DNA of 21,214 nucleotides from Acidilobaceae archaeon. Lineage in GTDB: Archaea; Thermoproteota; Thermoprotei_A; Sulfolobales; Acidilobaceae. The position numbers and the translations under genes are program-made. The stretch is taken from NCBI GenBank assembly GCA_026985435.1, contig JALSQL010000004.1, forward strand, positions 1 through 21,214, read 5' to 3'. Of this stretch, positions 13,526 through 20,095 are shown piece after piece. How positions within the stretch are numbered: position 1 is the stretch's first letter; each line of letters begins with the position of its first letter. The notes under the pieces are model-generated. The model had not been told where the DNA came from. It did not search any database and saw only the letters and a program-made list of their open reading frames with translations.

Positions 13526-13798
13526 CTAGGAGAGCCTGTGGACCGCCTCTATCTCGACCTCGTCGACCTCGGGCAGCTCCTTTATTAGGGATTCGAGGGC
13601 CTCAGTCCCGCCCTCCGTCTCCTCGGGCATTGCTACGACGAGTTTCAGCGCCTTCAGGCCGAAGGCTATGGGCTCGACGCCGCTACTCTTTATCTCGTAC
13701 CCCTCCGGCAGCTTCTCCGCTATCTTACCCTTAAGCTCCTCGAGGTCTATATCAACGCTGGAGGGCAGCACCCTCATTATCACCGCCACCTGAGCCAT
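13526..13798 (-). CDS. ef1b: elongation factor 1-beta (aEF-1B)
   Basis: aEF-1 beta is the GDP/GTP exchange factor for EF-1 alpha in translation elongation. The 90-residue product begins MAQVAVIMRVLPSSVDID, has a helix (DLEELKGKIAEKLPEGYEI) and the conserved segment SGVEPIAFGLKALKLVVAMPE, then ALESLIKELPEVDEVEIEAVHRL, all typical of this small family. The frame extends up to 13852, but that part overlaps the upstream gene; ATG 13798 with GGTGG just upstream fits the known family start. It follows the zinc-ribbon gene after 19 bp. This pairing with a short zinc-ribbon gene is conserved in archaea. Confidence 0.96.
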   Translation of the reverse strand: MAQVAVIMRVLPSSVDIDLEELKGKIAEKLPEGYEIKSSGVEPIAFGLKALKLVVAMPEETEGGTEALESLIKELPEVDEVEIEAVHRLS

Positions 13799-13817
13799 CC
13801 CTACCACCCCAGCGGTC

Positions 13818-14027
13818 TCACGGCCCCTGGAAGCCGCAGTTGGGGCATACATATGTGGCGCCCTGCCTCCTGCAGCGGGAGCACCTCCAGATCAGGGCTT
13901 TACCGCAGTTGGGGCAGTAGAAGGCCGTGGCCTTCTCCGCCGGGTGTATTATCCTGCCACAGCTCGTACACACGGGCGGCTGTATCGGGTCGTAGACGTC
14001 TATCCTCTTCGGCACCACCGCCGACAA
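13818..14027 (-). CDS. small zinc-ribbon RNA-binding protein upstream of EF-1 beta
   Basis: This is the short archaeal zinc-ribbon protein (COG2888/DUF1610 type) usually found beside EF-1 beta. It has eight cysteines in four CxxC-like knuckles: CTSCG, FYCPNCG, RCSRCR and VCPNCGFQGP, making two zinc-binding sites; the GF(Q/E)GP ending is diagnostic. RNA binding is assumed from the family. The open frame begins at ATG 14081, but a TATA box (14064-14070) lies inside that extension, so transcription should start near 14041. TTG 14027 (69 residues) is then the best start; GTG 14018 or 14015 remain possible. It is followed by EF-1 beta and is divergent from the kinase gene, with which it shares one TATA box. 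Confidence 0.88.
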   Translation of the reverse strand: MSAVVPKRIDVYDPIQPPVCTSCGRIIHPAEKATAFYCPNCGKALIWRCSRCRRQGATYVCPNCGFQGP

Positions 14028-14063
14028 TACCCTCAGACCCCCCGGCGCCTCGCGTGGCGGCGG

Positions 14064-14070
14064 GATAAAA
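14064..14070. promoter_or_regulatory. single TATA box shared by divergent zinc-ribbon/EF-1 beta and kinase genes
   Basis: The plus strand reads GATAAAA, the minus strand TTTTATC. Predicted starts are near 14041 (minus) and 14093 (plus); both leave leaders of 14-16 nt before TTG 14027 and ATG 14109. I see no second TATA-like box in the gap. Confidence 0.45.
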
Positions 14071-14108
14071 GGATGCTCCACCCACCTAGCCCTAGAGGCG
14101 CCCCCTGG

Positions 14109-15485
14109 ATGCCCGGCCGGTGCACGCTGGAGGTCGGCAGCTATAGGGTGGAGGTTGTCAGGAGCCAGCTCTGGATGGCCTCGGTGGAGGGCTCGACCCT
14201 GAGGGTGAGCCTGACCCTCCTGAGGCTGGACGCCCAGGCCTCTCTGGCGGGAGAGAGGGTGGCTGGCCCCCTCCTCTTCCCGGTGAGGCTCTCCGATGGC
14301 TGCGGCGGCGATGTGGGGGGCGAGGTTCGCAGCATAATAGAGGCCTACCGCCGGAGGGTCGTAGTGGAGCAGCTCTACGACGTGTACGTTAGGATGGGCG
14401 TGCTCGCGCGCGAGGCGCTAGTCGACCCGGCCTTCCCCCCGGTCTCGAGGCTCTGGCTGCTCCGCCGCCCCCACGCGTGCCTCGCCGCCGAGGCCGTGTC
14501 TGGCCCCGGAGACCTGAGGGGGGTCTACGCCGGGCTCGCCTCTGGCGTGGCCAGGCTTGTGGACGGCATGCTGGCCCTCGACCCGCCCAGCGTTAAGCTA
14601 GAGTTCCTCGCGGCCGCCGCTAGAACCCGCGCTGTGGCGGCCTCCGTCGCATCCCGGGCCCCCCTGCCGAGGCTCCCCTGGGAGGGCGACTGCAGCCTGC
14701 CCGGGTGGGCCTCGAACCCCTGGAGCCTCGTCCGGCTCCCGGAGGGCGAGTACAGGGGGCCCTGCAGGGACCCGCTGGAGCTGCTCGACGGCGCACAGTG
14801 CAGGCAGGGCGGGGGAAGGTTCACCAGCAGCTACGTGTGCGACACCCCGCGCGGGCGGGTAGTGCTCAAGGACTACATGAAGATGGCGCTCAAGTGGATC
14901 CCCGCCGCGGCGGCGTCGAGCGTGGCGGTCCGCTACAGGCTGGGGCCGAGGTCGAGGCTCGCGGCGGACTACCACTACCTTCGCCTCCTCCGAGGCGTGC
15001 TCCCGACGCCCCGCTTCCTCGCCCTCTGCAGCGACGTCGCCCGCGCTGGCGCCGTGAGGGAGTACGTTGAGGGCACCCCCGTTCTAGACAGCCGGGAGCA
15101 CACCCACTGGAGGGCCGCCGGCGCCGCTCTGGGCCTGGTGCACGAGGCTGGCTACGCGCTGGGCGACCCTAACCCGGGCAACTTCATCGTGCCCCCGGGT
15201 GGAGGGAGGCCCTGGCTGATAGACGCCGAGCAGGCCCGCGAGTACACCCGGCGGCGCGGCGCGTGGGACCTGGTCGTAGCCACGGCGTACGCCTCGATGT
15301 TCAACGTCGAGCAGAGCCTGATCCTCGAGATGCTCTCAGCCTACCTGGACTCGTGGCCCGGGGCCAGGCCGACCCTCGAGGCAGCCCAGAGCCCGGCCCT
15401 CTGGCTGCCACTCCAGGTAGTCCCACAGGCCGCGAGGGCGAGGAGGCTGGTGAGGAGAGCCCTCCAGGCGGGCGGCCACCACTAG
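14109..15485 (+). CDS. atypical protein-kinase-like protein (RIO/ABC1-like catalytic core) with unknown N-terminal domain
   Basis: The C-terminal half has the motifs of a protein-kinase-like fold: VVLKDYMK with the nucleotide-binding Lys (K254), an REYVEGTPV hinge, the catalytic loop LGDPNPGNF (D353, N358) and the metal-binding WLIDAEQA (D372). DPNPGN resembles the DPHPGN of ABC1/COQ8 kinases more than the HRD of eukaryotic kinases. No glycine-rich loop is evident. Residues 1-235 match nothing I know: mostly alpha with hydrophobic strands, several Cys (C5, C65, C124, C195, C219, C231, C244). Substrate unknown. The frame opens at 13944, inside the divergent zinc-ribbon gene. ATG 14109 (458 residues) lies after the shared TATA box; ATG 14073 lies before the predicted transcript start. 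Confidence 0.82.
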   Translation: MPGRCTLEVGSYRVEVVRSQLWMASVEGSTLRVSLTLLRLDAQASLAGERVAGPLLFPVRLSDGCGGDVGGEVRSIIEAYRRRVVVEQLYDVYVRMGVLAREALVDPAFPPVSRLWLLRRPHACLAAEAVSGPGDLRGVYAGLASGVARLVDGMLALDPPSVKLEFLAAAARTRAVAASVASRAPLPRLPWEGDCSLPGWASNPWSLVRLPEGEYRGPCRDPLELLDGAQCRQGGGRFTSSYVCDTPRGRVVLKDYMKMALKWIPAAAASSVAVRYRLGPRSRLAADYHYLRLLRGVLPTPRFLALCSDVARAGAVREYVEGTPVLDSREHTHWRAAGAALGLVHEAGYALGDPNPGNFIVPPGGGRPWLIDAEQAREYTRRRGAWDLVVATAYASMFNVEQSLILEMLSAYLDSWPGARPTLEAAQSPALWLPLQVVPQAARARRLVRRALQAGGHH

Positions 15486-15541
15486 GCCTCCAAGTATAGA
15501 GCTACAGTAGCCCCCGGTATAGTCGTCGGCCGCGCGTGCCA

Positions 15542-15586
15542 CTATATACTCCACGCCCCCAGGGCTAGCCCCCGGCGGCCTGGGGG
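15542..15586 (+). promoter_or_regulatory. TATA box and inverted repeat before the GltD-like gene
   Basis: CTATATAC lies at 15542-15549, predicting a start near 15571. CCCCCAGG (15556-15563) and CCTGGGGG (15579-15586) form a perfect 8-bp inverted repeat that straddles this start, and its right arm is the GGGGG ribosome site. A bound dimer there, or folding in a longer transcript, could block expression. The rest of 15486-15541 shows nothing further. Confidence 0.5.
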
Positions 15587-15589
15587 TGT

Positions 15590-16663
15590 ATGGGCGTGAA
15601 GTTCCTCAGGTGTAAGCCGGATAAGATACCGCCCTCCACCGGCAGGGTCGTATCGATAATCGGGGCCGGCCCCGCGGGCCTCGGCGCGGCGGGCATACTA
15701 CGCTGTAGGGGCCACGAGGTTATAATTTACGATATGAACCCCGAGCCCGGGGGCATGATCCTATTCGGAATCCCCGTCACCAGGATCCCCAAGGAGCCCG
15801 TGAGGAAGGGTATACGGGAGCTCATAGACGCTGGCGTAAAGTTCGTGTTGAACACTAAGGTGGACATGACGACCAGCTACGGTCTCATGGACGAGGTGAT
15901 ACCTGTCAAGGAGAAGATACACCTCGAGAGTATAATCAAGGAGAGCGACGCCGTCCTCATAGCCACGGGCACCTGGAGGACCCGCCGCATGAAGGTGCCC
16001 GGCGAGGACCTCCCCTGGGTCTACCCCGCCGTAGAGTGGATCGTCGCGATGCACATGGCCAAGTTCGGCTACAAGCCCTGGGACACGGTCCCCCCGCTAC
16101 ACGGCAGGGTGCTCGTGATAGGCGGCGGCCTGACCGCCGCTGACAGCGTGCTCATACCGCTCTCCTACCCGGAGTTCAAGGGCAAGGTCGAGAAGGTTGT
16201 GCTGAGCTATAGGAGGAGCAAGGAGTACGCGCCCATGGGCCCCAGGGAGATCGACAACCTGATACTCCACGGCGCGGAGTACTGGGAGCTCACCCAGCCC
16301 GTCGAGTTCCTCGAGAGGGGCGGCAAGAGGATAGTCAGGTTTGTGAGGATGAAGCTGGTCAAGGTCGAGGGCGAGAAGAGGCCCAGGCCCGTGCCCATAG
16401 AGGGCAGCGAGTTCGAGGCAGAGTTCGACTACGTCCTAAAGGCCGTCGGAGTCCTCCCCACGGCCCCCGTGGAGGACGGCTGCTGCGGCATACAACTCAA
16501 CAGCGACGGCACAATCAAGACCGACGAGAACTACATGACCACACGCGAGGGCGTATTCGCCGCCGGAGACGTGAGGCACGGCCCAAGCCTCATAGGCCCA
16601 GCCCTAAAGAGCGGCGTCGACGCTGCAAACAAGATACTCGCATACCTAGCCTCCAAACAGTAG
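15590..16663 (+). CDS. GltD-like FAD/NAD(P) oxidoreductase (glutamate synthase small-chain related)
   Basis: The 357-residue flavoprotein belongs to the family of the glutamate synthase small subunit and NfnB. It has the FAD-binding IIGAGPAGLGAAG (23-35) ending in IIYD, the PGGMILFGIP segment (53-62) typical of GltD, the NAD(P)-binding VLVIGGGLTAADS (174-186) and the FAD-closing FAAGDVRHGPSLIGPALKSG. Sequence before residue 20 has just one Cys, so the N-terminal [4Fe-4S] domain of true GltD is missing; the electron partner is unknown and no large subunit is nearby. A role as an NAD(P)H:acceptor oxidoreductase is the most that can be said. Start ATG 15590; GTG 15596 has better spacing (7 nt) from GGGGG. 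It appears to be a single-gene unit. Confidence 0.9.
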   Translation: MGVKFLRCKPDKIPPSTGRVVSIIGAGPAGLGAAGILRCRGHEVIIYDMNPEPGGMILFGIPVTRIPKEPVRKGIRELIDAGVKFVLNTKVDMTTSYGLMDEVIPVKEKIHLESIIKESDAVLIATGTWRTRRMKVPGEDLPWVYPAVEWIVAMHMAKFGYKPWDTVPPLHGRVLVIGGGLTAADSVLIPLSYPEFKGKVEKVVLSYRRSKEYAPMGPREIDNLILHGAEYWELTQPVEFLERGGKRIVRFVRMKLVKVEGEKRPRPVPIEGSEFEAEFDYVLKAVGVLPTAPVEDGCCGIQLNSDGTIKTDENYMTTREGVFAAGDVRHGPSLIGPALKSGVDAANKILAYLASKQ

Positions 16664-16946
16664 GCGGGGCTCAGGCAGGGGTGGAACAGCCCATCCCCTC
16701 CCCCCATCTTCTCTCAGGGGGCGGGTCGCAACTGGAGTCACACATCACAGCCCACACCACCCCAAGGATGCAGCCTCAATAAGAGCATCAAACCCCCATA
16801 CCAAGACTGGCAGACAACCCGGCCCCATCTAGGGCACTCCACGGCCCATACCGGCCTTAGAGCGGCTTGGCTCGTAGACCGTTGAAGGCCAGGTCCAGAG
16901 ACCCGCGGGTCTTCCATGGTGGAACCCCGGGAGGATGGCAACGGTG
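16664..16946. other. non-coding region with inverted repeats, downstream of tRNA-Asn
   Basis: I see no credible gene in these 283 bp. Composition is less G+C-rich than the surroundings. Inverted repeats are GGCCTT (16853-16858) with AAGGCC (16885-16890), enclosing GAGC/GCTC; the perfect 12-bp palindrome GACCCGCGGGTC (16900-16911); and TTCCA-TGG-TGGAA (16912-16924). Around 16770-16790 GATG/CATC and CTC/GAG pair in a nested hairpin on the minus strand. It may hold a structured RNA, a processing element, or relic sequence. Confidence 0.4.
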
Positions 16947-17021
16947 TGGCGCCGGGGAGGGGATTCGAACCCCCGACCACCGGGTTAACAGCCCGGCGCT
17001 CTACCGCTGAGCTACCCCGGC
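16947..17021 (-). tRNA. tRNA-Asn (GTT)
   Basis: On the minus strand the gene starts GCCGGGG (17021-17015), has the D-arm GCTCAGCGGTAGAGC, anticodon stem CCGGG/CCCGG with loop CTGTTAA (anticodon GTT, 16989-16987), T-loop TTCGAAT with stem GGGGG/CCCCT, acceptor CCCCGGC, discriminator G and an encoded CCA (16949-16947). No intron. A TATA-like CACATAAAC lies at 17048-17056. Confidence 0.96.
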
Positions 17022-17047
17022 GCCCGCCTGGTCCTCTGGGCTGGGGG

Positions 17048-17056
17048 GTTTATGTG
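17048..17056 (-). promoter_or_regulatory. TATA box of tRNA-Asn
   Basis: The minus strand reads CACATAAAC, centred 31 bp before the 5' end of the tRNA, in the 38-bp spacer after tRNA-Thr. It allows separate transcription of tRNA-Asn. Confidence 0.5.
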
Positions 17057-17059
17057 GGT

Positions 17060-17172
17060 TGGAGCCGCCGGCGGGACTCGAACCCGCGACCACCGGCTCT
17101 CCCGGGGGGTCCCTCGACTTCGGCTCTCCCCGGCCGTACGAGGCCGGCGCTCTGCCGCTGAGCTACGGCGGC
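17060..17172 (-). tRNA. tRNA-Thr (CGT) with an intron of about 38 nt
   Basis: On the minus strand: GCCGCCG (17172-17166), D-arm GCTCAGCGGCAGAGC, anticodon stem CCGGC and loop start CTCGTA (anticodon CGT, 17140-17138), an insertion, then A and GCCGG completing the stem, T-arm GCGGG-TTCGAGT-CCCGC, acceptor CGGCGGC, discriminator T and encoded CCA (17062-17060). T at the discriminator suits archaeal tRNA-Thr. The insertion fits the usual 37/38 site and spans 17136-17099; it has an inner stem CCGGGG/CCCCGG. The exact splice points and bulge-helix-bulge geometry are not certain, because GGGAGAGCCG-like sequence occurs near both ends of the insertion. TATA-like ATTAAA at 17208-17213. Confidence 0.92.
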
Positions 17173-17216
17173 GCCCGTCTTCGTTTGGGTGGTGGGGCTT
17201 CTGGGGGTTTAATGGC

Positions 17217-17855
17217 TTAGCCGTGGTTTTGGTGTGTCCTCGCCGCCCTTATTATCCTCTGGAGGGCCTCCACCCAGTCCTCGGGGTCTATTATCATTAC
17301 CCCAAGCTGCTCGGCGAGCCTGCGTATGCCCTCGTCGCTCGATACCAGCACCCCCCTCATCTCGAGGGCTAGGAGCACCGTGTCTAGGTCTTCGACGCTG
17401 TCGACTAGCCCCTTCCTGGTCGCCTCCCTGTACTTGTCCCGGAGCCCCCTAATCAGGTCTCCCAGGCACTCCTCCGAGCCGCTGCACTCGCGGGCTGCCC
17501 TCCTAACGGCGGCCTCCGCCACCCTCAGGCCGCGGTAGAGCCTGCGCCTCACGTCGGCCACGTACTCGCTGAACACCGCGGCGGGCAGCCTCACGCCGAG
17601 CTTGTCGGGGGGCTTGATCGTTATCCACGCCGAGAGCTCCCTCACGCTCTCGAGGCCAACGTTGTTACCGATCAGCAGCCGCCTGAGCTCGTTCCACGTG
17701 GCCGGGGTCATGTAGAAGCGCGTGCCGACCAGCACCCTAGCCTCCCTGAGCAGGGGGGCTAGCCTCTCGACGACCTCCTCAAGGCTAGCCGCCCCCAGCT
17801 TCCTCCTGAGCCTAGCCTCAGTCACAGCCGTCGTGTCGAGCACGTACACGTCCAT
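17217..17855 (-). CDS. PIN-domain protein, RNA-ligase partner family (COG1458)
   Basis: This family, named RNA ligase partner, has a PIN nuclease-like fold and is linked by genome context to archaeal RNA ligases; its own activity is not settled. The 212-residue product starts MDVYVLDTTAVTEARLRR (conserved Asp for metal binding), continues VLVGTRFYMTPATWNELRRLL, has a long helical insert with AAVRRAARECSGSEECLGDLIRGLRDKYREA, and ends with the PIN acidic residues DSVEDLDTVLLALEM and VSSDEGIRRLAEQLGV, then DPEDW. ATG 17855 follows GGAGGG at 6 nt and matches the family start; the frame opens further up (ATG 17912, or 18023). The tRNA-Thr promoter begins directly behind its stop. It may act in RNA repair or processing. 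Confidence 0.87.
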   Translation of the reverse strand: MDVYVLDTTAVTEARLRRKLGAASLEEVVERLAPLLREARVLVGTRFYMTPATWNELRRLLIGNNVGLESVRELSAWITIKPPDKLGVRLPAAVFSEYVADVRRRLYRGLRVAEAAVRRAARECSGSEECLGDLIRGLRDKYREATRKGLVDSVEDLDTVLLALEMRGVLVSSDEGIRRLAEQLGVMIIDPEDWVEALQRIIRAARTHQNHG

Positions 17856-17942
17856 CAGCGGCCCTCCCCTACCCCCCGACGCGCTGGCAGGCCCCGGGGG
17901 GCCCGCCCCCATGTACGCCCACCGCCGCCGGGCGGCCGCGAG

Positions 17943-17950
17943 GATTTTAC
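17943..17950. promoter_or_regulatory. weak TATA-like box between PIN gene and divergent unknown gene
   Basis: The plus strand reads GATTTTAC region, the minus strand GTAAAATC region. It would give starts near 17921 (minus) and 17972 (plus), compatible with the PIN gene and with TTG 17987. The evidence is position only. Confidence 0.3.
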
Positions 17951-17986
17951 CCTTGGCCACCAGGGCCTCCAGGGTGGACCCCCGCA

Positions 17987-18406
17987 TTGAACAGCCCGGG
18001 AGGTGGTAGGGGGAGGAGGCCACCCTGGGCCTCCGGGGTTCTAGCCGGGAGCTACGAGCCCCTCTTCGCCTACTGGGAGGAGGCCAGGCGCCGGGGTAGG
18101 GAGGACCTCGTGGAGTCTGCGATGCTCGGGGAGGCGGACTTCGACCTGCTCCGGCGCCTGGCCTCTAGGGGCCCCTCCACGGCTCTCGACCTGCTGGAGG
18201 AGCTGGAGCGCGTATTCGAGGGGAGGCTCGACGAGGACGTGGCTAGGGCGGCGGCCGCGAGGCTGGGCATCGATGCGGGGCCGGGGGAGGCGAGGCGCCT
18301 CATAGCCCGCCTCCTGGCCTCGTGGCTCCTGGAGGCGGGCGACTACTGGCGTATAATCAGGCTACGAGGGCCTCGGGGCTCCTCCGCGCTTGTAGGCGAG
18401 GAGTAG
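17987..18406 (+). CDS. small helical protein of unknown function
   Basis: I do not recognise this 139-residue product. After a Gly/Arg/Pro-rich lead (1-18) it is almost wholly alpha-helical and charged: YEPLFAYWEEARRRGREDLVESAML, FDLLRRLASRG, ALDLLEELERVFEGRLDEDVARAAAARLGI, EARRLIARLLASWLLEAGDYWRIIRLR. The arrangement of three or four short helices ending in a strand-like DYWRIIRLR could be a winged helix (ASRGPSTALDLLEELERV as helix-turn-helix), but this is tentative. The only start before the conserved-looking part is TTG 17987. Its last 45 bp overlap the convergent HTH gene. Codon use is like its neighbours, so it is probably real. Confidence 0.6.
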   Translation: MNSPGGGRGRRPPWASGVLAGSYEPLFAYWEEARRRGREDLVESAMLGEADFDLLRRLASRGPSTALDLLEELERVFEGRLDEDVARAAAARLGIDAGPGEARRLIARLLASWLLEAGDYWRIIRLRGPRGSSALVGEE

Positions 18407-18790
18407 TATCCTGGGGTAGATCGCCTCCTCTATCTTCCTGATGTCCTCCCTGGCTAGGAGCCCGTTGTCCAGCGCCCAGTCTATGAGGCTCTTGATGCCA
18501 CCTAGGAGGTCGTCCAGCATTATGTCGGCTATCACCTTCAGCTCCTCCTCGCCCGCGGCCTCCAGGGCTCTCAGTATCACCGCGTCGCTAGGGTGGGTCC
18601 GCCGGTAGAGGTACTTGGTCACAGCTGCTGGCGTGACGCCGAGCATCTCAGCCACCTCCCTGTGCGTCCTCTGCGCTGCCAGCACCTGGATTATGCTTAT
18701 GCGGGCGTCCTTGCTCAGCCTGTGGACGAACCCTGGGACCCCTCCGCCTCCCCCTCTGCCCCCGCTCGCCAATGTGATGCCTACCACCAA
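18362..18790 (-). CDS. HTH transcriptional regulator, Xre-like
   Basis: The product (up to 142 residues) has a helix-turn-helix at about residues 35-70 (QVLAAQRTHREVAEMLGVTPAAVTKYLYRRTHPSD), of the same GxTPAAxTxY type as the regulator at 7812-8240. After it comes a helical region with ALEAAGEEELKVIADIMLDDLLGGIKSLIDWALDNGLL and EDIRKIEEAIYPRILLLAYK, probably for dimerisation or ligand sensing. It lacks the cysteines of the other regulator. The first 20 residues are Gly-rich and doubtful. A TATA-like CTTTAAC (18811-18818) puts the transcript start near 18790, so TTG 18790 or GTG 18787 would be leaderless; TTG 18772 is possible. It lies 44 bp after the aminotransferase gene on the same strand. 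Targets unknown. Confidence 0.82.
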   Translation of the reverse strand: MVVGITLASGGRGGGGGVPGFVHRLSKDARISIIQVLAAQRTHREVAEMLGVTPAAVTKYLYRRTHPSDAVILRALEAAGEEELKVIADIMLDDLLGGIKSLIDWALDNGLLAREDIRKIEEAIYPRILLLAYKRGGAPRPS

Positions 18791-18810
18791 GTGCTCGTTG
18801 GCCGGCTGGA

Positions 18811-18818
18811 GTTAAAGG
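18811..18818 (-). promoter_or_regulatory. TATA box of the Xre-like regulator
   Basis: The minus strand contains CTTTAAC, centred about 25 bp before the first start codon, so the mRNA is predicted to be leaderless. The box lies in the 44 bp after the aminotransferase stop. Confidence 0.45.
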
Positions 18819-18834
18819 GGGGATGGCCCTGGTC

Positions 18835-20061
18835 CTACCTGCCAGCCTTCTCCTTTAACAGCAGGCCTAGGCGGCGTATGCCCTCGCGTATCTGCACCGG
18901 CGTGGGGTAGCTGAAGTTGAGCCTCATAGTGTTCTCCCCGCCTCCCTCTGGGAAGAAGCTGGCCCCGGGGACGTAGGCCACGCCCCTCTCAACCGCCTCG
19001 GGCAGCAGGGCCTTCGTGTCTATACCCTCCGGGGCGTAGGCGAATATGAAGAGGCCGCCCACGGGCCTGGTCCAGCTGGAGCCCTCCGGGAAGTACTCCT
19101 CCATCGCCTCGAGCATCATGTCCCTCTTGGCCTTGTATATCCTCCTAGCCTTCCCCACGGTCTTCTCAACCAGCCCCCTCCGTATGGCCTCCATCGCCAC
19201 GTACTGGGATAGGGTCGAGCTGTGCAGGTCCACCGCCTGCTTGGCTAGCTCCAGCGTCGTGATCGCCCAGCTCGGCCCTAGGGCCCACCCTATCCTGAGG
19301 CCGGGGGCCAGTATCTTGCTCAGGCTGCCGAGGTAGATCACCCGCCCGCTCTTGTCGAGGGTCTTCAGTGGGACCACGTCGACGGGCTCGAACGTGAAGA
19401 AGCTGTATGGGTCGTCCTCGACGACTAGCAGGTCGTACCTCTCGGCTATCTCGAGGAGGTGCTTCCTCCTCTCGAGGCTCATCGTGACGCCACCGGGGTT
19501 CTGGCTGGTCGGTATTGTGTAGATGAGCTTCAACCTCAACCCCTCGGCGGCCGCCTTCTTCACCCTCTCCTCTAGGATCTCCGTCTTCATCCCGTCCTCG
19601 TCGATCGGGGCTGAGATGAAGCGTGCCCCGAACTGCCTGAACACGTTTAGGGCGGCCAGGTATGTTGGGGACTCCGTGAACACTACATCCCCCGGGTCTA
19701 CGAGGCTCTTGCCGACCAGGTATAGCGCCTCCTGGCTACCCGTGGTGACTATTACGTCGTCGTCCACCGTGACCTTAACGTTGTTATCCCTTAGGAAGCC
19801 CTGGAGAACCCTCCGGAACTCGGTGACGCCCTTCGTTGGGGAGTACTGGAGGGCCTGCTCGCCCCTCTGCAGGATCACCTCGCGGGCGACCTCGGCGAGC
19901 TCCTCCTTGGGGAAGGTCTCCGGGTCGGGGAGGCCGCCGGCGAAGCTTATCACGTCCCTGCCCTCGGTCAGCTTTAGCAACTCCCTAATCTCGGACGCCC
20001 TAATCCCCTGCACGCGCTTGGCCACGAACTTCCTGGCCTCCTCGCCTCCCAGCCCTGACAC
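18835..20061 (-). CDS. class I PLP aminotransferase (LysN/ARO8-like, 2-aminoadipate or aromatic)
   Basis: PLP-dependent fold-type I transaminase of the LysN/KAT/ARO8 group; members act on 2-aminoadipate (lysine biosynthesis by the AAA route) and on aromatic or branched-chain amino acids. The 408-residue product begins FVAKRVQGIRASEIRELLKL, then ISFAGGLPDPETFP (substrate loop), QYSPTKGVTEFR (about 72-83), TTGSQEAL (106-113), TSQNPGG (185-191), the PLP-ring Asp region VVEDDPYS (213-220), the Schiff-base Lys in LGSLSKILAPGLRIGW (K249) and the carboxylate-binding Arg in MRLNFSY. The start is GTG 20061 with GGTGA 7 nt upstream (20073-20069), and a TATA box at 20096-20103. Substrate cannot be decided from sequence; no lysine-pathway genes are in the window. 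Confidence 0.93.
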   Translation of the reverse strand: MSGLGGEEARKFVAKRVQGIRASEIRELLKLTEGRDVISFAGGLPDPETFPKEELAEVAREVILQRGEQALQYSPTKGVTEFRRVLQGFLRDNNVKVTVDDDVIVTTGSQEALYLVGKSLVDPGDVVFTESPTYLAALNVFRQFGARFISAPIDEDGMKTEILEERVKKAAAEGLRLKLIYTIPTSQNPGGVTMSLERRKHLLEIAERYDLLVVEDDPYSFFTFEPVDVVPLKTLDKSGRVIYLGSLSKILAPGLRIGWALGPSWAITTLELAKQAVDLHSSTLSQYVAMEAIRRGLVEKTVGKARRIYKAKRDMMLEAMEEYFPEGSSWTRPVGGLFIFAYAPEGIDTKALLPEAVERGVAYVPGASFFPEGGGENTMRLNFSYPTPVQIREGIRRLGLLLKEKAGR

Positions 20062-20095
20062 GAAGATGTCACCGTGTAAAACGCCGTCTGTGGGG

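Noticed and set aside
13944..14108. Longer start for the kinase gene
   Set aside because: This extension is antisense to the zinc-ribbon gene and upstream of the shared TATA box.
16680..16760. Box C/D-like GTGATGT and CTGA on the minus strand
   Set aside because: Box C is imperfect, the spacing of about 24 nt to CTGA is too long for a guide, and no promoter is evident.
16738..16980. 80-codon minus-strand open frame and plus-strand frames at 16916-17372 across the tRNAs
   Set aside because: They run through tRNA genes and low-complexity spacer; no family resemblance.
16850..17172. Integration (att) site at the tRNA genes
   Set aside because: No duplicated tRNA 3' segment, integrase fragment or other mobile gene is present in the window.
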